From Lichenostomus cassidix (Eukaryota; Chordata; Aves; Passeriformes; Meliphagidae), in assembly GCA_008360975.2 (NCBI GenBank), contig CM039192.1, forward strand, positions 9,826,194-9,890,193: 64,000 nt of DNA. Direction: 5' to 3'. Numbering within the stretch: the stretch's first letter is position 1; each line of letters opens with the position of its first letter. The position numbers and the translations under genes are program-made. Below are positions 11,141 through 23,975 of this stretch, piece after piece. The notes below the pieces were generated by a model. The model was not told the DNA's origin. It searched no databases and saw only the letters and a list, made by a program, of their open reading frames with translations.

Positions 11141-13570
11141 CTCCTCAGCAGCTCTGGAGGCATGGGACAGCTGATGCCCTGCACTGACATCCATCAGAAT
11201 GTAATACAGGCAGCTGTCAGTGATATCGGTGGTAGCTCTTCAACCTGTTTTCCTGTAGAAGTTGACATTCTGGGGCTATTCAGAGAGGCTGGGTAACTTG
11301 TGAGTGTGTGTGTTGGAACTAAATGCTGGTGGAACGACCAGGAGAAGTTGGGAGGAAGATTTTTGTAAATTCAGAGTTGAACAGAAAAGAAAATATGATT
11401 TGCCATTGCAGATCCCAGAGGTTAAAGCCTCAAAAATTACTTTAGTAGCTGCTATTCATGTGTCTGCAATGCAGAACAAGCTGCTCTGGTATAAGTTGTA
11501 CATCCCAGGCTGCATATTTCTCAGCTGTAAAGAGATTCCTGAATTTTTTTATCAAACAGGAAAGTTTGATTCTTTTCTAATCCTTTCTTCATAGTTCTAT
11601 AGCCCGCCTTTTGCAGTCTCATTCTTAGTTCCTCTAGAATGGATCTGCAATGCCAGCAGTTCGCAGCACCTTGTAAAGTCTTTCTCAGCTTTTCCAAACA
11701 GGGGGCTTTTATCTACTTGCCTGCCACTTGAGCAATGACTTTAACTGCTTAAACTGGCTGCTTGTCAAATGCAGCTTAAAAAAGAAAAAAAAAAAAAAAA
11801 GGGAGTGGGGGATGTTCAGCTTGTGTGAGAGGTTTCATTGGTTCTTTCACTAGAAGGAAAAAGAGTATTTCATAGAGAAGTGATGTGGAAGTACTGCTAT
11901 GGGTGGGTTCACACTGGACATCACATTAAATACTTGTTTGCCTATGTATGAAATTTCAACATGTTAGAGAGAAGGTGCTTTGTCTCAGTTTGTGTAAGCC
12001 TAGAAATGAAATGTAGAAAAACTTTGTTGGACACTCAGTGTCCAAGTATTAGGGAATTTTTCCTTGATATACATTTTTAAAATTCTTTGTCTTATCCTTC
12101 TGCTCATCTTCATAGCCTTAGTCTTTTCTTTTAAATGGGGAACAGCAATATCCTAATTTCCATGAAAAAACCCCATTGTTACCCTTACTTAAACAATGAT
12201 TTTCCTAGATCAAGAAAGAGTGAGAATTGTGCCTGTGTAAATTGCAATAAGTGGTTTTGCACTATAAATCAAGCAATCAGTGAAATTGAGTTCTTGGCTT
12301 GAAGAGCCAAAAGGTGGGCTCGTTTTCCTGAAAAGCATCACTACAGTCTCCAGAGGTGTAAATCTTCATCATATTAAATTGCAGTGGAGCCAGTGGGGCA
12401 TGAGATAATAGAAGAGAGACACCTATCAGCAAAAAGGGAGTTCTGCCTTTCTTGCCTTCCGTGGCCTAGTAGGAGAATATTTTCCTTGCTGAATACAAGA
12501 GACTTGCTTATACCTGCAGCCAGATCTGTTGTCCAATATTGTGTTAGTAAGACCATATCCATTTTTCTGTGTAATTTTAATCTCACAAATATTGAAACTC
12601 AATTTCTTCTCTTTGGAAAATTTTTGAGGTATTCTGTTACCTGTTTGATATTTTGGGTGAAAGAGATTGATTTTGTTTTCACTTGACAGGAAGGAAATCC
12701 AAAGTGGTATCAAGTGCTAGAGATTCATATGGATGAGCATAGGTCAAAGACATCATATAAAGAACACCCAGAAACAGGACTTTTAATTATGTCATCATAC
12801 ATTCACCAAAACCAACATTTGTGCTCTGTTGCAGTATCACTGCCAAGCTGTTGATATTTAAATTTCTTATTTGCCTAAGCATGAATGAATTCAAAAGGCT
12901 TTCTAAGTCATCACAAAGACTGCAGAAACATTGTGATGCACAACTCTACCCTTTTTCTATTTATTATCATGTGTGATTGTACTTTAAAGCTGCTCTAATG
13001 CAGAAGTCCCTCACCTTCTATTTATGGATTCTTTAAAGTACATTTCATTGAATGTGTTTGTATTTTGCTCTTTCTGCTATATTTAACATTATGCCTAATA
13101 TTTAAAAGCTAAAGTGCTTCTATTGGGCTGATAGCCCTTGAAGTGAGAATGAGAACTACCTAGTGTTCAGTTATGGGAATGAGGATTCTATTTGTTTTAC
13201 TTGCATTAGAATGATCAGAGGTGCTTGATTTTGATTTTTCTCCTATCTGAAGATTTACCATACTTTGCATTTGTTTATAAGTGCACACAGTTATAAACAA
13301 CAGTGGAAAAGCTGAAATACACTTTTGCAAATGCTGTGACCATTTTCTTTTCTCTTTTGTCACATAATGCATAGGACTGGACAGAAAATGATCCTTTGTC
13401 CTAAAAGAGTCAAGCTTTTGAAATTTTTATTAATGTGCAAAATACAAATGGAAGAGCAGGTGCATGCAATGTGCCTCAATCTCTCCTGTTGGAGTTGTTC
13501 CACTTGGTATAAATAATTGAATGTCCTACTGGCCATGGGCAGGCAGCGATAGAGCAAGTGAGCAGAATGA
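11141..13570. other. Gene-free DNA downstream of the CpG-rich block
   Basis: No gene is supportable. Frames of 96-106 codons begin in or beside the GC-rich block and lack recognisable domains. An A-rich tract lies at 11778-11800 (A6, G, A16) and is followed by G-rich sequence; it could be slippage or a retroposon tail. If the CpG island is a promoter, a non-coding first exon could lie in 11.1-11.4 kb, but I see no decisive splice donor. Confidence 0.5.
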
Positions 13571-13697
13571 CAGCATAGCCCAGTGACCAGAACAGTCATC
13601 TGGGCTGCAGGGAAACCCAGGCTCAGTTCCTTCCTCTGAATCATGAGATGATGTTTGTATTTCTTGCAGGAATGTCCTAATCACTAGGCTGAGGACT
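13571..13697 (+). repeat. Ancient tRNA-derived fold-back repeat
   Basis: The left arm contains an A-box-like TAGCCCAGTGAC at 13576-13587 and a B-box-like GGCTCAGTTCC at 13620-13630 (9 of 11 to GGTTCRANTCC), spaced as in a tRNA gene. The right arm at 13670-13690 is an inverted copy of the left arm: its reverse complement matches 13577-13597 at 16 of 21 bases, and four of the five differences are transitions. Amniote genomes contain an old repeat of this form, with tRNA-like halves facing each other. The family name (MIR/CORE-SINE-like) is uncertain. It is degenerate and not a working tRNA. Confidence 0.5.
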
Positions 13698-16600
13698 ATT
13701 TTGGAACTGCTTTCACTCAGTTGTATGTGTCTGATAATTGGCCATCATTTCCAGTCAGAGGGTTATGAGGCAAACATTTCTGCAAGAGTTATTATTTTTC
13801 AGTGGGGAAAAAGAGTTTTTTCATGTTTTTGGCCACATTGGGTAATAAATAGGGTTTAGAATATTAGCTAGCCATGGTTTCCAATGTACATCAGTGTTTG
13901 TCAAGCTTAAGATAAATACAATTAAATAACTTATAGGGGACTAGAACTTGAGAATTTCATTTGTAAGAATTAGGTATAATATCATCTATTTCCTACAGCT
14001 GCTTAGTTTCTAAATTTGATATCTTAAAACTGTTGGTGTTGCTATAATTTTAGATAAAATGCCTTTCCACAGGCAAGAGATAATTTTTCATAAGCTTTAA
14101 AAAAACTAATAAAGTAGTAATCTACAGTATTTTATTATTTAGAACCCTAGCCTTGGGGATATGATTTGCAAGGATTTTTTTTATATCTCAATTCAGGGTG
14201 TACATGTGAGCAGCCTGGGTGAATATATCTGTCAGTCTTTTCTATAGGTTTTTTCTTTCTACCAAATGCTGTCTGCATTCAGTCCATAGAAACACTACCA
14301 CCTCTTTAAGTGGTAATGCTCCCTGCAGAGTTTTTAGCCTGTAGGAGATATGATTAGGGGGTGATAGTGTTAAGCAGTCCTCCTGTATCTGCTGGCCCAC
14401 TATGATAACCTTAGGGTTACAATGCATGTCTGACAAATACAATTCCATTGTGACTAGCGCCTTATGGCAATTTAGGAGGCTTATTCATCATTTTACAACA
14501 GACTTCTGTCAGGGATTTTGCTTATTTGCCCTTCACTGGTGTACAGTAGTTGTAGGTTTATCTCTAGGAGTCCAGCCCTAATAACCAATAACAAAGTGCT
14601 TAAGCTCTAAGCTTGTGAGAAATGGACTTACATTATACTCCAACTGCACCTTAGCTCTTGGCTGATAAGACAATGTGTCTTTGAGAGAAGGAAGGATTTA
14701 TATGAACTGATCCTTTACAGTATGGTGTATGCATTGGTAGAAGATACGAGGAAGTACATTGTGTTCTAACCATCCAGATCCCAGCTTTTTACATATAAAA
14801 TGCATCCTTGCTATCATTAGAAATGTTTCCTTTAAAATATGAAAGTGAAGAGATATCTTGCCTTGGAAATTGCACTACAAAGTTGTTTGTAACGATGGTG
14901 TGGGATTTGGAAGAACTGAGTTACTTTTGATGAAATCCCCATGATTGCGGTTTAAATTACACAGATTTATTCAAGGAACAACAAAAGTTTTTTTTTATTA
15001 TTATTCAGATTCCTGCTGGGTTCTGGATATTAATTAGGTAGTGGTTCCAGATGAAATCCAGGAGAGAGGAAAAAAAATGCTACTCACATTTTAATAACCT
15101 GGAGAATTTTAAGTGGCTAACCATATTGTTTACTATATATCAGTCTGAAGAATAAAGAATAAAAGCGCATGAATAGGCAGGCACACAGCATGGAAGAATA
15201 GCACCATACACCCCAGCTAAAGAGCATTGTATATTCAAGGTTTAGATCTTCCACCCAGCAGATTTAGAGCGTGAGGGGGCAACATTTGAGAAGTGTGTAC
15301 TGAACAAACACAAACATGAGGATTGCCTTTTTTCAGTTTTAAGTGTGAAAACATTAGCTCTCCCTCTATGCCTTTGAAGTCTTCTCTTTCTAGCAAAGCT
15401 CTGGCAGGAGGGAGGTCTTTCAATTAGTTTCTCACCCATAATGATTTCTTTGAGAAATTTTAATCAGGTTTTCCATCACAGAGTGCATTTGTTGCTGGTA
15501 CTTGATCTCTTGGCCAGTTGAAGCTTCTGTGGTCCTTTGTCTCTTGAGCAGTTGGGGCTTTTATAAACTTTCTGGAGTAGTTATTAATCATGGAACTTTT
15601 CTACCTTTTTTGAGGTATAAAACTGCACAGAGAAAAATACCAGTGTAGTGACATGAGCTAATTATCTGCAGTGTTACCAAGATAAGAGATAGTATGTTAG
15701 CAGTAATGCCTACAACAGCGTAATTACGTTCTGTTTCCATTATTTTGTAGTAACCATATAATTATCTCACTGTACCAGAAGCTGTCTGCTTTTTATGGCA
15801 ACCTGTACTGCTAATCACTAGAAAAGTTTGTGTAAGTGATCTGTAGCCTTTACACTTGCAGAGTTGCACCAAGTAATTTGAAGGGGCAGCTGTATGTTGG
15901 TCCTTCTGCAGAGATACAAGTGAGGAAGATACTGACAAAGCTGTAGGAGCAAAAGGAGTGAAACCCTCGCTACAACTTCACCAAAAATGTTTAGTAAAGT
16001 CTTAGTCACTTCATACAGTTTCCTCTGGATTAAAGTATATATGCTTGTCCTTAGTCTCTTGAATCTAGTCTGTGTTAAAGGATTTTGTATGACTCAGTAA
16101 ATGTTGATTCTCTTAAACAATATAATTTATTCTGACTCTCTGAACTTCAAAGGGGATGTTTTCTTATAGAAGCAGAACTTCAGGAAGGAAGGGGCTCAGC
16201 AGGGCCAGATTATTCACTACGAAAGAGACCTTCTTTGGGGCATTTTTTGGGGATGATGTGTTCTAGCAAGGAATTCCTCTGTGATGCTTGGGATATGGGT
16301 TACCTGCCTGCTACTGCCTATTGCAGTCCTGTGTCACTGAGAAGGCAGGACACCATTGCACCAGTGGTCTCTCAGAGCTGGGGCTGCCATTCCCACCAGG
16401 GATGGCTGGGCAGCAATGTCGGGCTGTGCCTGGGAGAAGTTACTGTAAGGAGGAAGCAGGGCAGAGCCAAAGTCACAGCATTGGAATCCAGCAGGGACAA
16501 GGCCACTGCAGGCAACAAGGCATAGCAAAAAAAAAATTGGCACTCTTATGCCAAATTATTTCTGCTATTTCTACTCCCTAAAAGCTGGCTTTTGTGGATA

Positions 16601-17349
16601 TGAGTGAAATCTGTGTACACAATACTTTAGCAGGAAAGAAAAAATACAAGTGTTGTGCACATTTACAAGTTGGATAGGGAATTTTGTGCTCCTGCATCGC
16701 TCCCGTCTCCCTACACCCTCTATTTAAGTACAAATTCAATAAATTTGGGGGATAAAGAACATGCTTTTTATCACCATTTCCTCCTACTTAATTCAAATCC
16801 TGTTGTCAGTTAATTATAGATGCGACTTTTTCAGATAATATTGCATAATTCAATGGAAAACAAAAAAGCTCTGTAAAAAGTAGTTATTAAATTCAGCTTT
16901 AGATATTTGATATGGTTTTCAAGTACCTCTTTATTTATTTGAAAAAAGGAGTCCTCTTGAAATGTGCTCTTTCTTCTTCCCCTCTGTGGCCTTGGAGCTG
17001 GTCCCTCTGAGTACAGCTCCTACATTAATTATTATGGTAAGTAGAGAAGATCAGGTGATAACATGAATACTCTTAAAGCACACCACCAAGACTTTAAGGC
17101 AGACAGCAGTGCTACATGGTTGTAAGCTATACACTGCCTGATTTATTTATGTTTTTAATGCACCAGTAAAAACAAGGCATTCTTTAGCTCCTGTTTGATC
17201 CTTCAGCCTGGTCCTGTCCTTGCTGACAGCCCCTGCTCGCTGCAGCTGCTATTCCTTGTGCTCCATGAATTGCCCCGTTGTGCCAGCAAAATCAGGACCT
17301 CAGAATAAAAGCCCCCTCTGCGCTGCTGGACTGGTTGTGCCAAAAGCCA
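13698..17349. other. Gene-free DNA with a GC-richer patch ending in A10
   Basis: No gene is supportable. At about 16180-16526 the sequence becomes GC-richer with few CpGs and ends in a run of 10 A (16527-16536), the form of a retroposed transcript. The frames there (96-97 codons) match nothing I know. GGGCCAGATTATTCACTA at 16204-16221 may be another edge of the palindromic repeat family. The remainder is AT-rich and featureless. Confidence 0.5.
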
Positions 17350-17400
17350 CCTAGGTTTAATTCCCCTGAAATCAGTGAAGTTACACAAAGCATTACCTGG
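17350..17400 (+). repeat. Possible palindromic repeat copy
   Basis: CCTGAAATCAGTGAAGTTACAC resembles the CATTGAAGTCAATGGAGTTACAC block of the old amniote repeat seen at 2080-2145, including the GTTACAC word. The flanks do not extend the match clearly, so this is a short remnant at best. Confidence 0.3.
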
Positions 17401-19727
17401 GGTCCACGCTAAGCCATCGCATTGCTCAGTGCTCTATAAAGTGTTTAGCATGTGTGTGTTGTCCCCTGGGAGCTGTGTGTGTTTGAGCAGGGGTTCTGTG
17501 AGGGCAGGGAAGGGAAGACCCCCAGCAGGAGCTACTCGAGCTTTTTCTTTCCTCTCAAGCGCTACTAGTAAGGCACTCTACCTTTACAAACAGAGGGGAC
17601 ACTGTTCCTGGAACAACACATGAAGACAAAGTAATTTAGTCCTTAAAAGCAAGCTTATTAATATTCTAGACATTTTATGGTGTTCTGAAATTTCAGAAAA
17701 TCATGATATATCCAAGATGTGTTTTTGCCACTGGCAACATTAAGAAGATTTAACTGGATGTCACAAGTTCAAGTAGTGCAGTAAAAGAAAATTTATTCCA
17801 ACACTTGCTTATCAGACATTGATTACAACAGATTGCTCACAGCTAGAAGGGTCAGATTATAGTTTGTTGTGGGCAAAATATCCAAGCTGTCCCTATTTGG
17901 TTTCACAGACTGAGATCTCTGTTTTTCTTCCATTTGGAATCAGTTTAAGTATTCTTCTAGCATAGCAGAATTTGTTGAGTAAAATAATTTAAATGCCAGT
18001 CACCACTTTTATCCTATTTCCTTTATATCTTGACTCACCTCTAGGACTTCAGGTTCAGTTCTTGCATACATCTGTTATCTGTGATCTGGTGGCATTGAGT
18101 AGATAAAACCCCATAAGTTCCCCTATGCTTGGCTTGGAGAGTGTCACATACCTATGTGGATGCTTTTGTTTGACTTCTTACCTACTTTCTGTATAAAATA
18201 TCACACAAAAGAAGAGAAGGTAGATATACTGAAACTCTGAAGTGTCCTGTCTCCGGAAATCTGGGATGCCAGGCTGCAGTAATGCTGAGGTGGGATTGAT
18301 ATTCATTAGCTGCAGATCTTTCACTGCCTTTCAGACTGGCTTGCAACTATATGGGGATCTTATTCTGCATCTCCCCAGTGATTTTAAAAAATATAATCAT
18401 CATTTGGCAGAGAAATAGAAAAGTGTCAACAAAATCCATGGGTTTTAAAAGGTAAAATATTTACAAACCATTTGCAGATGGTGACTTGAATACTGCAAAT
18501 ATTTGCTCTACTTGCAAATTGGCTGCTTAAATACTCTGCAGAAAATCACATGGAGCTACATAAAACATGGGAGAATGCAATAGTTTGATGTATTTTGTTG
18601 CATTTACAAATATGTAAGTTTATTTTGAATATCAAAAGGGATGAATCAATAAGTGGCTGTCCTTTCTCTCATTACAACTGATTCAGCACCAAATTCAGGA
18701 GGACTGGTTCCAGTGGACAATGCATAGACTGAATTGGCCTCTGCATACTCCAGTGCTGAGTTTCCAATACACACGTGATCTGTGGTGTTTCTGTTTGTTA
18801 TAGTTACTGGTCCCTCCAGAAAGTTTTCATGATAGTTTAAGAATTTGGGGTGGGAAAGAGATCAAAGTTTTTTGAGCCATCTATAAAATAGTTTTGAACA
18901 TCTACTGTACTTTTAATCAGCAAAAGAGGAAAAGAAGTGTCCTTCAAACAATCAGACCTGCCACAAACAAGTTAGTTATCTCCAGTTTATCTTTGCATTA
19001 GCTTATAAAGCTCAAGTAGTGCTGGTTGGGTTTACAGCCATGGAAGAGATAATTTGCTTTTCTAGTATAATATTTTAAACCAAGAGAGCCTGTGGATGTT
19101 GATAGTTGTTCACTGCTGAGGTACTTCATAAAGGCTTATGTGATTATATGGGCAGAACGAGTTACACATTTAGAGGAATGTTACTCTTATATCATCTGAT
19201 ATATCTCTTCATTTGCCATATCATCGCATAATGAAGAATAAAAGTATTGTTTCTCACATCTGGAGAAAAATGGTCAGTAAATATTATAGCTGCAGACAAC
19301 CCTCTATTTTTTTCTGGAAATATTCTTGAAAATTATAGCAATGACTGCCTTTGAAGTGTGTATCTCTAAGTGTTAAAACACCTTGCTTGCAGACTAGTAA
19401 CTTCCTTCCATAGGGCACAAAGCCAGCACTCAGACCCACTAACAAAGTGAGATTCGTTTCAATATGTGTTTTTAGGGAGTTGTTTAATTGCAAAGTTGAT
19501 TCTTATTAAGAGAGAACAATGAGAAAACAGGGCAGTTATCTGTAGTCTTGCTGGCCTTTCTCCTAAAACAGCAATTATACCACTGCTGATACGCTAAGCT
19601 AATCTGCATTTTAATTTGTGTGTTTGAAAAGTACACGTTTGGTTCCGGGACATTTGTCAGTGTGTTCCTAACTGTGGCTTGGCACAGAGTGCCTGGCACC
19701 GCCGTGGTGCTAATTAATTAATCAGCT
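17401..19727. other. Gene-free DNA
   Basis: A moderately GC-rich patch continues to about 17620 with an 82-codon frame of no recognisable type. GGGTCAGATTATAG near 17850 is a weak candidate for a further repeat edge. From 17.7 to 19.6 kb the sequence is AT-rich without repeats I recognise. GC content rises at about 19690, where a run of TTAATTAAT-like homeodomain-type sites (about 19711-19723) precedes the hairpin listed next. Confidence 0.5.
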
Positions 19728-19761
19728 CCATGGGAGGCCAAGGTGGTGGCAGCCTCCATGG
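19728..19761. repeat. Inverted repeat in GC-richer patch
   Basis: CCATGGGAGGC (19728-19738) pairs with GCCTCCATGG (19752-19761) with one bulged G and a 13-base loop rich in GGTGG. The ten base pairs include an NcoI-like CCATGG at each end. It sits directly after AT-rich homeodomain-type sites. I cannot tell whether it forms in RNA or matters at all. Confidence 0.45.
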
Positions 19762-22609
19762 CCTCAGTGACTTTCCCTGCTCGCTGGCCACTTGGGGACT
19801 GCCTGCCCTGGTGGGGGAAGCTCACTGCCTCTGGCAGATGCACAGCAGCAGGGGAAACATGGGCCAACATGCTCCCACAAACCAGTTTGTAATTCTCCCT
19901 AGCTTCCTGGGGATAGCCCTTCAGCCTGCCTACAGATCAGTTTGTGGAGGGCACAAATTCTCTTTGTTGCAGGTGACTTTTCTTAGCAGAAAGTGTTATA
20001 TGAAAGCCTTCCTCACCAACATTAACATCTCAAGATCCTTTGCCACCCTGCTTACCTAGTAAATTATATCAAACGAGGATGTATCACAGACCTTGAAGAA
20101 CTTTTTTGGGAATATCTGAGGTCAGTCAGGGAGGGCAATGCAAATGTTGGGGTTCAGTGCCGCTTCTAGTGAAATTGATAGCATTGGCCTTGAGAAAAGT
20201 GGGATTTGATTTAGCTCTAACATACAAACCAGCTGAGGAATGCCCAGTGGATTTTTGCTGGCACATCCTTTTAAAAAGGTGGAGTGGAGGAACTGAGTTA
20301 CTGACTCAAGGTTGAAAAATACCCCCAAGATCACTGAGTCCTGCCTTTGACTGAGCACACTAATGTCAACTAAACCATAGCACTAACTGCAACATCCAGT
20401 TGTTAACCATGAGTGTTTCAATAGTTCTTAATCAGAATTCTCATTTGGGAGCTAAAAAAGGTAAACTTCTGTGCTAAAGACAAGAGGGCTTAAATATCTC
20501 TGCTTATCTTGCGAGTAATGGGAATGCAAGCAAAGTTCTAAGTATATAGGGTTATATATCTATGTGTATATTACTGTTATATGATACATCTAAAGGTGTG
20601 CATGTGTATTAGAACAGAGACTTTAGTGTACAGTAGAAATAAGACAGAAATCTGTTGAGGAATCACAAATTTCATGTGCAGAACTCTTCTCTAAAAGTTA
20701 AAACAGAAGAGAAAAAGGGTTAACCCCAAACTTTTCCTGAAAGATGTCTTAAAGAAGATTAGACAAAGCTCTTTCATCATTGGGAATCCTTCTAATATGC
20801 AAATGTGTTTGGAATAAGTATTGGGTAAAAGAAAAGTAGTTTGATTAATGGAACCTGTCCTTTATAGTTCTGTTGCAATGTGCAAGGCTCTGTGTTGTGC
20901 CTCTGTGTGTGTGTGTTTCAGCAGTAGCATAAGCATGCTGGCAAAAGCCACTGCCAAGTCTCATTAATTGCAACTCCCGCAGACTTATTCAGCCATAGAA
21001 CTCTTATTTGTGGTGTAGTTTTACATTAATTTGGGACGTGGGTTTCCTTTAAATTTCAAACTGCATAAAGCAAAGTATGTCCTATTTAAAGGAAGGAAAA
21101 AACAGAAGGTGGCTAGATCTTAGGAGAGAAACAAGATGATTTAGCCCTTAAATTCATTAGGATTACTATATGGTCTCATTTTTGTTGACAAGTGCAGTCC
21201 AAACCCCCCAATAAGTGAGAAATTTCCCATCCAACATACAATTTCAGCCAAAGCTGTGTAATTGCCCAATATCACAGGCATAAACGGCAGGAGGGCAAAG
21301 GAGTTCAGTCAAGACCCCCCAGTGTTTGTGTTTGGTATGAAACACTCCATACAAAAATAATGATTTTGGCTCCTTGAGCCTCCCTCCAGTAGTATGTTCA
21401 AAAACTTTGCTGGTTGCTGTTGTACTTTGTTCTCCAAGAGTACACTGTAGAAAATGCAGCTTCACTAAAGAGTGGCCAAAGGTTAGACTTTTGTGGTGAA
21501 ATACAGGAATTTTTTATATATATCAAAGTTTGGTACAAACACATGAATTTATTTTGAGTGATATTTGGTGTGTGTCCAACAAGGCTGAGCTGCCCAACAC
21601 TTCTAAAATTGTCATAATTCTGCCTGGCTTTAATTTTTGCAAACATTTTCTGAATAACAATGACTGTTTAAGATATTTGTTGAAAGTCAGTAATGTTGCT
21701 TTTCTATATTAAAAAAAAATCTAATCCTGCATTTCTGTAGATTTTCCCCACTAAGTTAATATTATGGACTTTAAACAAATGTTTTAATTAGGCTGTCCTA
21801 TTAATTGAAAGCTTTCTCAAATTAAACCATATCCTTTGTGGCCAGTATTTCCTTTTGCATTTTTTAATGAAAACTTGAAAATATTAACCAGTGGTGGACA
21901 AGTAATAATACAGACAAGAAAAAACTTCACTTTTTATGTTGATATCACTTGGAGACTAGCTAATCTGATGAAGGGAAGTTCTCCGGGTGCTCTGGGGGAG
22001 AGGTAACAAAAGGTTTATATGGTAGCAAAAAAGCATGTATTTATTGATCCTTCTGTCTGTCATAGATGTATGCTGTATATAAAATCAGCAGTCTCCTAGG
22101 AATTTCAGTATCCTGCATGTGGACACCAAAGTGCCTTTAATTAAAATACTTCTCTGAATGTATTTTGTTTCTATAGATTGCTGGCTATTTTTAAACTGTT
22201 AAAACATGGCATATATGGAACCCATGCACATCAAAGTACTTCAAAAGATACACTGTTTCTAAAACCAGTGACTTAAATTCTGATTTTATTTTATGTATGA
22301 GGAAAGCAAGACAAAGTTCTCTACAGATTTAGGAAGAGAACATAACTCATTCCCCTGAGCTAGCTGCTGAAAACATGCTTCCTAAGAAAAAACCAAAAGC
22401 AGAAACAATTCAAGTAAGTGGGAGAGAGAAAGAAAGAGGGGACTGAAACTCTGACGTGACTTTGAACTTTCAGGCCCTCAAATTGCAGCTCAGACAGTTG
22501 TCAAACACAACTGCACAAAGGCAGGTTGGAAAGCTGTTGGGAAGGCTTGCAATGGCAGTCTGTATTTATCAGTTCTAAGGTCTGTATTTGAATTTTACAT
22601 GTGCAGATC

Positions 22610-22687
22610 ATGTATATTTTATGTCATATATAGATAAATATAACATACATGTATATAAGGAATTATTTATATATAAAAATATACATT
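22610..22687. repeat. AT-rich low-complexity tract
   Basis: The tract is almost wholly A and T with repeated TATAT, ATACAT and TATATATAAA words. It looks like a degenerate (TA)n-type simple repeat. It is unlikely to be a promoter despite the TATA-like words, since these occur many times without a nearby gene. Confidence 0.6.
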
Positions 22688-23360
22688 GCTGAGATTTGGG
22701 AAATAAGAACTGTTATCTGAGCTCTGCCCAACAGTCTGTGTTGCAGATCTGTTTCAAACAGTGGCAGCTCTCTGATGATCCAGCAAGTGTTTATCCCACC
22801 TAACAGAAAATGAAGGAGTAACAACATGATGCATAAAATTTTTCTCAGCCCATGGAGACAGTTGCTGGCCTAGGTTCTGATGCATGTGGATTGACATCCT
22901 ATGCACATGTTTTCCTTGTTGAGAGCTACTTAAAACTTTGAGAATAGAAAGTAACTCCAAATCATTCCGGGGTAACTTGCCTAGAAAAATCTCTGGAAGA
23001 GATCAATATCACTTTTATAAATTCAAGAGTGACTTGTAGAGGCATATGCCCTCCAACAGACACCTGTGCAATTTCCACTGGAGTTTTTCCAGCTTTGATA
23101 TGAAACCTTCACATCTTATGAAGCACCTCAAGGTGCTCTTTCTTGGGTAGAATACTCTGTGAGTGCAGAATTTAGGGAACAGCCAGAGGGTGAGGAATCC
23201 ACAATGTAAAACTCCTGTCCTGGCATGCAGAAGGGGCACCAGTGCATTGGGTCATCCTGGCTGCTCTTTGGGTGCAGAGTGCTGAGGCTATCTCTCCAGA
23301 AGGCTTCACCAGCAGTGGTTGGTACATTGCCTTTGTTCAAGCTGCAGTGGGCAGGGTGAA

Positions 23361-23395
23361 GTTTCACTGAAGTCAGCAGGCTTTAGTTTGAACCT
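23361..23395 (+). repeat. Palindromic repeat copy, right edge
   Basis: CACTGAAGTCAGCAGGCTTT followed by AGTTTGAACC resembles the CATTGAAGTCAATGGGCTTTGGATCAGGCC end of the old amniote repeat. The CTTT word is shared with the candidate at 53308-53355. The match is about 30 bases and diverged. Confidence 0.4.
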
Positions 23396-23929
23396 GTACA
23401 TTTTTGTCTTTCTGAGTATGAATTGTTAAAAGAGATGAATATTGTTTATTTTTTTTAATGGGCTCGGTAACTTGCTAAAATAGGGTCATTACCACACAAG
23501 AGATCAAGCTCTTTCACCTCTTGATCTTTTTTGATCTTGAAAAAGGTCAGAAGAATAAAGGTCTTACTGGGGATAAAAGTCTTAAGAGCAGTTCTTTAGT
23601 GGTAATTTTTTATGTTAGTATCTCTTTTTTTTCTCTTCCATCTCCAGTGAAGCATGGAGAAGAATAGCTTTAGTTAGGTTTGAGCTTTTTTATGTGGTCA
23701 TATACATATACAGCAGACCTGAAAGCTAAATCTTTGTTTTCTGTTGGCTATGTATTTCTTCCAAGATCCCAGCTCAAGTGAGTGTGATATCTTTGTGGCT
23801 GCAAAACCCTAAGGGGGACCCCTGCATACACTCAAAAATACAATTGCAAAAAGCTCATTCCTTTATACAGCGGATTACTTTTAGATTTACTTCGATGTGA
23901 TCTGTACAGATTCTCTTCATCTAAGGGGA

Positions 23930-23975
23930 GGTCTGATTCTCTTAGCTGACTTACGCAGCCACACACCAAGAGAGC
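23930..23975 (+). repeat. Possible palindromic repeat copy, left edge
   Basis: AGGTCTGATTCTCTTAGCTG followed by ACTTACGCAG resembles the GGCCTGATTCTCA...ACTTACACCAG left edge of the same repeat family. No core follows. Chance similarity cannot be excluded. Confidence 0.3.

Noticed and set aside
10533..11296. Frames of 99-147 codons on both strands across the CpG island
   Set aside because: GC-rich DNA has few stop codons in any frame; overlapping frames on both strands argue against coding.
18682..18690. TTCAGCACC, left half of a REST/NRSF site
   Set aside because: The right half (GGACAGCGCC) is absent; a 9-base half-site is common by chance.
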